Of a stretch of 64,000 bases of DNA, positions 60,301 through 64,000 are shown piece by piece (positions within the stretch are counted from its first letter, which is position 1; every line of letters begins with the position of its first letter). The translations under genes and the position numbers were made by a program. The notes beneath the pieces are model-generated. The model made no database searches. It was given only the letters and a program-made list of their open reading frames with translations, and was not told the DNA's origin. Source of the stretch: Brachionus manjavacas (taxonomy: Eukaryota > Rotifera > Eurotatoria > Ploima > Brachionidae); NCBI GenBank assembly GCA_019054805.1, contig JAHQIY010000051.1, positions 1 to 64,000 of the forward strand, read 5' to 3'.

Positions 60301-62917
60301 GCCTGAACATTTTGTACTGACACCAAGTGTGCGTGTATGAAAAGTCTCCCTCCCATTTTTTCATCCGGACTTGGGACCGGCAATGGTATGGTTACGACTC
60401 AACAATCTGCCGACAAAGTTACTATGGGACGTTCATCATAAACAGCGCCACTCATCCGAGCACTTAAAGGCTGCGAACTCGGCAACTATTTAGACTAGCT
60501 TGGAACCACAAACCAAGCGTATCTATAGATGGATACAAGCATATCCAAAAAAAGATACTTTACTTTTTCCACTAAGTACTAAGGGTCTGCCAGACACGTC
60601 ATCAGCTCTTGCTTGTAAGCCTCCTTGCCCCGGCCGCTAGGCATCTGCATCTTCACCGCCCCTCCTCATTTTCTCATCCGGACTTGGGACCGGCCTTAGG
60701 TAGAGTTAGCAGTTTAGGTTTTGATTTTTCGAAAATTTGATTTTCTTTATTTGACTATTTCTGAAAAAATAAAACAATCAAAAGAAGAAAATCTGAATTA
60801 GAATGAAAGTTCTCTTCCGAGAAAAACAAAAATAAAAAATGGAATAATAAATAATAAAATGTTTAATCTAAATAAAATTTTTAAAAAATATTTTCTTTTG
60901 TTAAAATGACATTTCGACTCTGACAAATATTTTTCTGTTTCCTAGCCTGAACATTTTGTACTGACACCAAGTGTGCGTGTATGAAAAGTCTCCCTCCCAT
61001 TTTTTCATCCGGACTTGGGACCGGCAATGGTATGGTTACGACTCAACAATCTGCCGACAAAGTTACTATGGGACGTTCATCATAAACAGCGCCACTCATC
61101 CGAGCACTTAAAGGCTGCGAACTCGGCAACTATTTAGACTAGCTTGGAACCACAAACCAAGCGTATCTATAGATGGATACAAGCATATCCAAAAAGATAC
61201 TTTACTTTTTTCACTAAGTACTAAGGGTCTGCCAGACACGTCATCAGCTCTTGCTTGTAAGCCTCCTTGCCCCGGCCGCTAGGCATCTGCATCTTCACCG
61301 CCCCTCCTTATTTTCTCATCCGGACTTGGGACCGGCCTTAGGTAGAGTTAGCAGTTTAGGTTTTGATTTTTCGAAAATTTGATTTTCTTTATTTGACTAT
61401 TTCTGAAAAAATAAAACAATCAAAAGAAGAAAATCTGAATTAGAATGAAAGTTCTCTTCCGAGAAAAACAAAAATAAAAAATGGAATAATAAATAATAAA
61501 ATGTTTAATCTAAATAAAATTTTTAAAAAATATTTTCTTTTGTTAAAATGACATTTCGACTCTGACAAATATTTTTCTGTTTCCTAGCCTGAACATTTTG
61601 TACTGACACCAAGTGTGCGTGTATGAAAAGTCTCCCTCCCATTTTTTCATCCGGACTTGGGACCGGCAATGGTATGGTTACGACTCAACAATCTGCCGAC
61701 AAAGTTACTATGGGACGTTCATCATAAACAGCGCCACTCATCCGAGCACTTAAAGGCTGCGAACTCGGCAACTATTTAGACTAGCTTGGAACCACAAACC
61801 AAGCGTATCTATAGATGGATACAAGCATATCCAAAAAAGATACTTTACTTTTTCCACTAAGTACTAAGGGTCTGCCAGACACGTCATCAGCTCTTGCTTG
61901 TAAGCCTCCTTGCCCCGGCCGCTAGGCATCTGCATCTTCACCGCCCCTCCTCATTTTCTCATCCGGACTTGGGACCGGCCTTAGGTAGAGTTAGCAGTTT
62001 AGGTTTTGATTTTTCGAAAATTTGATTTTCTTTATTTGACTATTTCTGAAAAAATAAAACAATCAAAAGAAGAAAATCTGAATTAGAATGAAAGTTCTCT
62101 TCCGAGAAAAACAAAAATAAAAAATGGAATAATAAATAATAAAATGTTTAATCTAAATAAAATTTTTAAAAAATATTTTCTTTTGTTAAAATGACATTTC
62201 GACTCTGACAAATATTTTTCTGTTTCCTAGCCTGAACATTTTGTACTGACACCAAGTGTGCGTGTATGAAAAGTCTCCCTCCCATTTTTTCATCCGGACT
62301 TGGGACCGGCAATGGTATGGTTACGACTCAACAATCTGCCGACAAAGTTACTATGGGACGTTCATCATAAACAGCGCCACTCATCCGAGCACTTAAAGGC
62401 TGCGAACTCGGCAACTATTTAGACTAGCTTGGAACCACAAACCAAGCGTATCTATAGATGGATACAAGCATATCCAAAAAAAGATACTTTACTTTTTTCA
62501 CTAAGTACTAAGGGTCTGCCAGACACGTCATCAGCTCTTGCTTGTAAGCCTCCTTGCCCCGGCCGCTAGGCATCTGCATCTTCACCGCCCCTCCTTATTT
62601 TCTCATCCGGACTTGGGACCGGCCTTAGGTAGAGTTAGCAGTTTAGGTTTTGATTTTTCGAAAATTTGATTTTCTTTATTTGACTATTTCTGAAAAAATA
62701 AAACAATCAAAAGAAGAAAATCTGAATTAGAATGAAAGTTCTCTTCCGAGAAAAACAAAAATAAAAAATGGAATAATAAATAATAAAATGTTTAATCTAA
62801 ATAAAATTTTTAAAAAATATTTTCTTTTGTTAAAATGACATTTCGACTCTGACAAATATTTTTCTGTTTCCTAGCCTGAACATTTTGTACTGACACCAAG
62901 TGTGCGTGTATGAAAAG
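57303..62917. repeat. Satellite array 2, same 643-bp family
   Basis: Begins inside a monomer (equivalent to position 257 of the first monomer in array 1) right after the LINE-B (ACT)n tail. Complete monomers start at 57689 and the last start is 62837: 8 full units averaging 643.5 bp plus two partial ones. Same orientation as array 1. Ends after TGTATGAAAAG at 62917. Private variants, such as CTCCTTATTTTC in alternate monomers, are not seen in array 1. Confidence 0.97.
59622..62836. repeat. Dimeric higher-order repeat in array 2
   Basis: CTCCTTATTTTC (instead of CTCCTCATTTTC) occurs at about 60018, 61306 and 62591, spaced 1285-1288 bp. The monomers between carry TACTTTTTCCAC at about 60559 and 61847, again 1286-1288 bp apart. 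The two marker types strictly alternate, so the copy unit here is two monomers. Confidence 0.8.
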
Positions 62918-62972
62918 ATAAATTAAAAATTAGAAAGAAAATAATTTCTACTTAATTTTACAAAAAAAATTT
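62918..62972. other. Spacer between array 2 and F'
   Basis: 55 bp of AT-rich sequence, absent at the matching junction of array 1 with F. It probably belongs to the original flank, which array 1 has cut into further. Confidence 0.6.
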
Positions 62973-64000
62973 TATTTTTGTTATTCAGAAAGAGTTTATG
63001 TTTACGATTATGATTATTTATTTCCTTTAGAATTTACTAAATGCCCTCTTGAATTTTATTCCTTTTTTTTCAGAAGAGTTAAAAAGACATTGAGAAGCAT
63101 GTTCTGATCAAGTCATTTATTCCATTTTTTTTCTTTCTCGATCTCTTAATTTTGGACTTAGTTCTATCTATATCAAGTTTTTCCTGTATTTCTTGTATAC
63201 TTTTTTGTTCATTTAGGAACTTTAATATTTATTTAAAATAAAGAGATAAGGCATGTCTATTAACAAGCTCAGTAATGATTTTTTCTTTATATGAATGGAT
63301 ACCTGAAAAAGTAAAAAATAAAAAAGTTTTGAAAATTTAACTAGGATTATTTTTTATTGAGAAATTTAGTTCGAATATGTCAAATTTTGTATCCACTAAT
63401 TATTAAAATTAAACGTTAAAAAAATTGATGATCACTAAATTAAGCTTATTGACATTTTTTCCAAAAAAAAACACAATTTTTATTTAGACTAATTTAAGAA
63501 TATTTAAATTTTCTAATAATAAATTAAAAAAGTAAATTGCCGATGTGAATGCTGAATTTTAATTTTCTTTTGGCAAATCGAAGTTGGAGATCAGGATCAA
63601 AAGATCAAAATATAAAATGTAATATTTATTTTAATAATAGAGAAAATTATATTTTGCTTTTTAAAATATCCCTTTGAGTGAACTTAAATAAAGCTTTTTA
63701 AAGACAAAAAATTTAAAATTTGTTTAAGTGGAAATCGTCTTTAGAAGCTATTGTTTTACAACTAATGTAATACACGTCTTTATTGGCAATTTTACATGAA
63801 GTTCGTACCATAGGCTGGTCGTTTTAAGGCCTTACAACGTATTGGGCAAGCGATGTCTTTGATTGCTTGGTTAACGCTTAGCTTTTGGATGATTTTTTTA
63901 ACTTAGGTCAAAAATAAAGGGATCGTTTTCTCAGACATTTTTTAAATAGATTTCAGTATTTCAATTTTTTGAGGAACTTTCAAGAGTTTTTTTTTTAATT
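62973..64000. repeat. Flank F', copy 2 of a long duplication
   Basis: Matches 38548-39572 with few substitutions and small homopolymer changes, same orientation, and continues to the window edge. See copy 1 for content. It contains the second copy of the possible minus-strand exon. Confidence 0.93.
63792..63901 (-). CDS. Possible terminal exon of an unknown gene, F' copy
   Basis: Second copy of the open minus-strand stretch described at 39364-39473. It has the same stop, the same acceptor-like AG and the same nearby AATAAA. One base differs within the frame: GAC-TTC in F is GAC-ATC here (Phe to Ile), so the frame has survived the divergence of the copies. No known protein was recognised. Confidence 0.3.

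Overview
The window looks like nuclear DNA of an AT-rich invertebrate animal. The single-copy part carries an intron-containing ADAM10/Kuzbanian-type metalloprotease gene, with one predicted intron of only 58 bp, and non-LTR retrotransposons of animal type. Nothing looks bacterial: there are no operons, ribosome binding sites or CRISPR arrays. Short introns, strong AT bias and megasatellite arrays would suit a monogonont rotifer such as Brachionus, but that is a guess and nothing here proves it.

Layout. (1) 1-38547: an uninterrupted head-to-tail satellite array, about 643 bp per monomer, 59 complete monomers plus a partial one, cut off by the left window edge. (2) 38548-39572: flank F, which reappears almost unchanged at 62973-64000 (F'). 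(3) 39851-45515: a minus-strand non-LTR retrotransposon family (LINE-A): an old copy split by a nearly full-length younger copy, with a short 3' fragment beside it. (4) 46586-52773: the ADAM10-like gene on the plus strand. The catalytic, disintegrin, cysteine-rich, transmembrane and tail parts can be read across three exons plus a candidate fourth. Most prodomain exons are missing from view. A TGA sits exactly at a conserved cysteine codon just before the membrane stalk, and a TAA interrupts the candidate tail exon. (5) 49843-52374: the last intron or 3' region, holding a foldback MITE-like element, a LINE-A tail fragment and an inverted 3' fragment of LINE-B. (6) 53470-57302: a plus-strand CR1-like retrotransposon (LINE-B) with decayed ORF1 and ORF2, ending in three hairpins and an (ACT)n tail. 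(7) 57303-62917: a second array of the same satellite, 8 complete monomers plus two partial ones, joined directly to the LINE-B tail. (8) 62918-64000: a 55-bp spacer and F'.

How it fits together. The order array - F - gene block - array - F' implies a segmental duplication about 24.4 kb apart that includes satellite, flank and perhaps gene. Diagnostic base variants show two-monomer higher-order repeats and local homogenisation inside the arrays. The ADAM10-like locus is therefore a gene island, probably decaying, between satellite arrays and colonised by retrotransposons. The points most worth checking are the in-frame UGA at a conserved Cys, the F/F' duplication, the dimeric satellite organisation, and the shared 21-bp motif inside each monomer.
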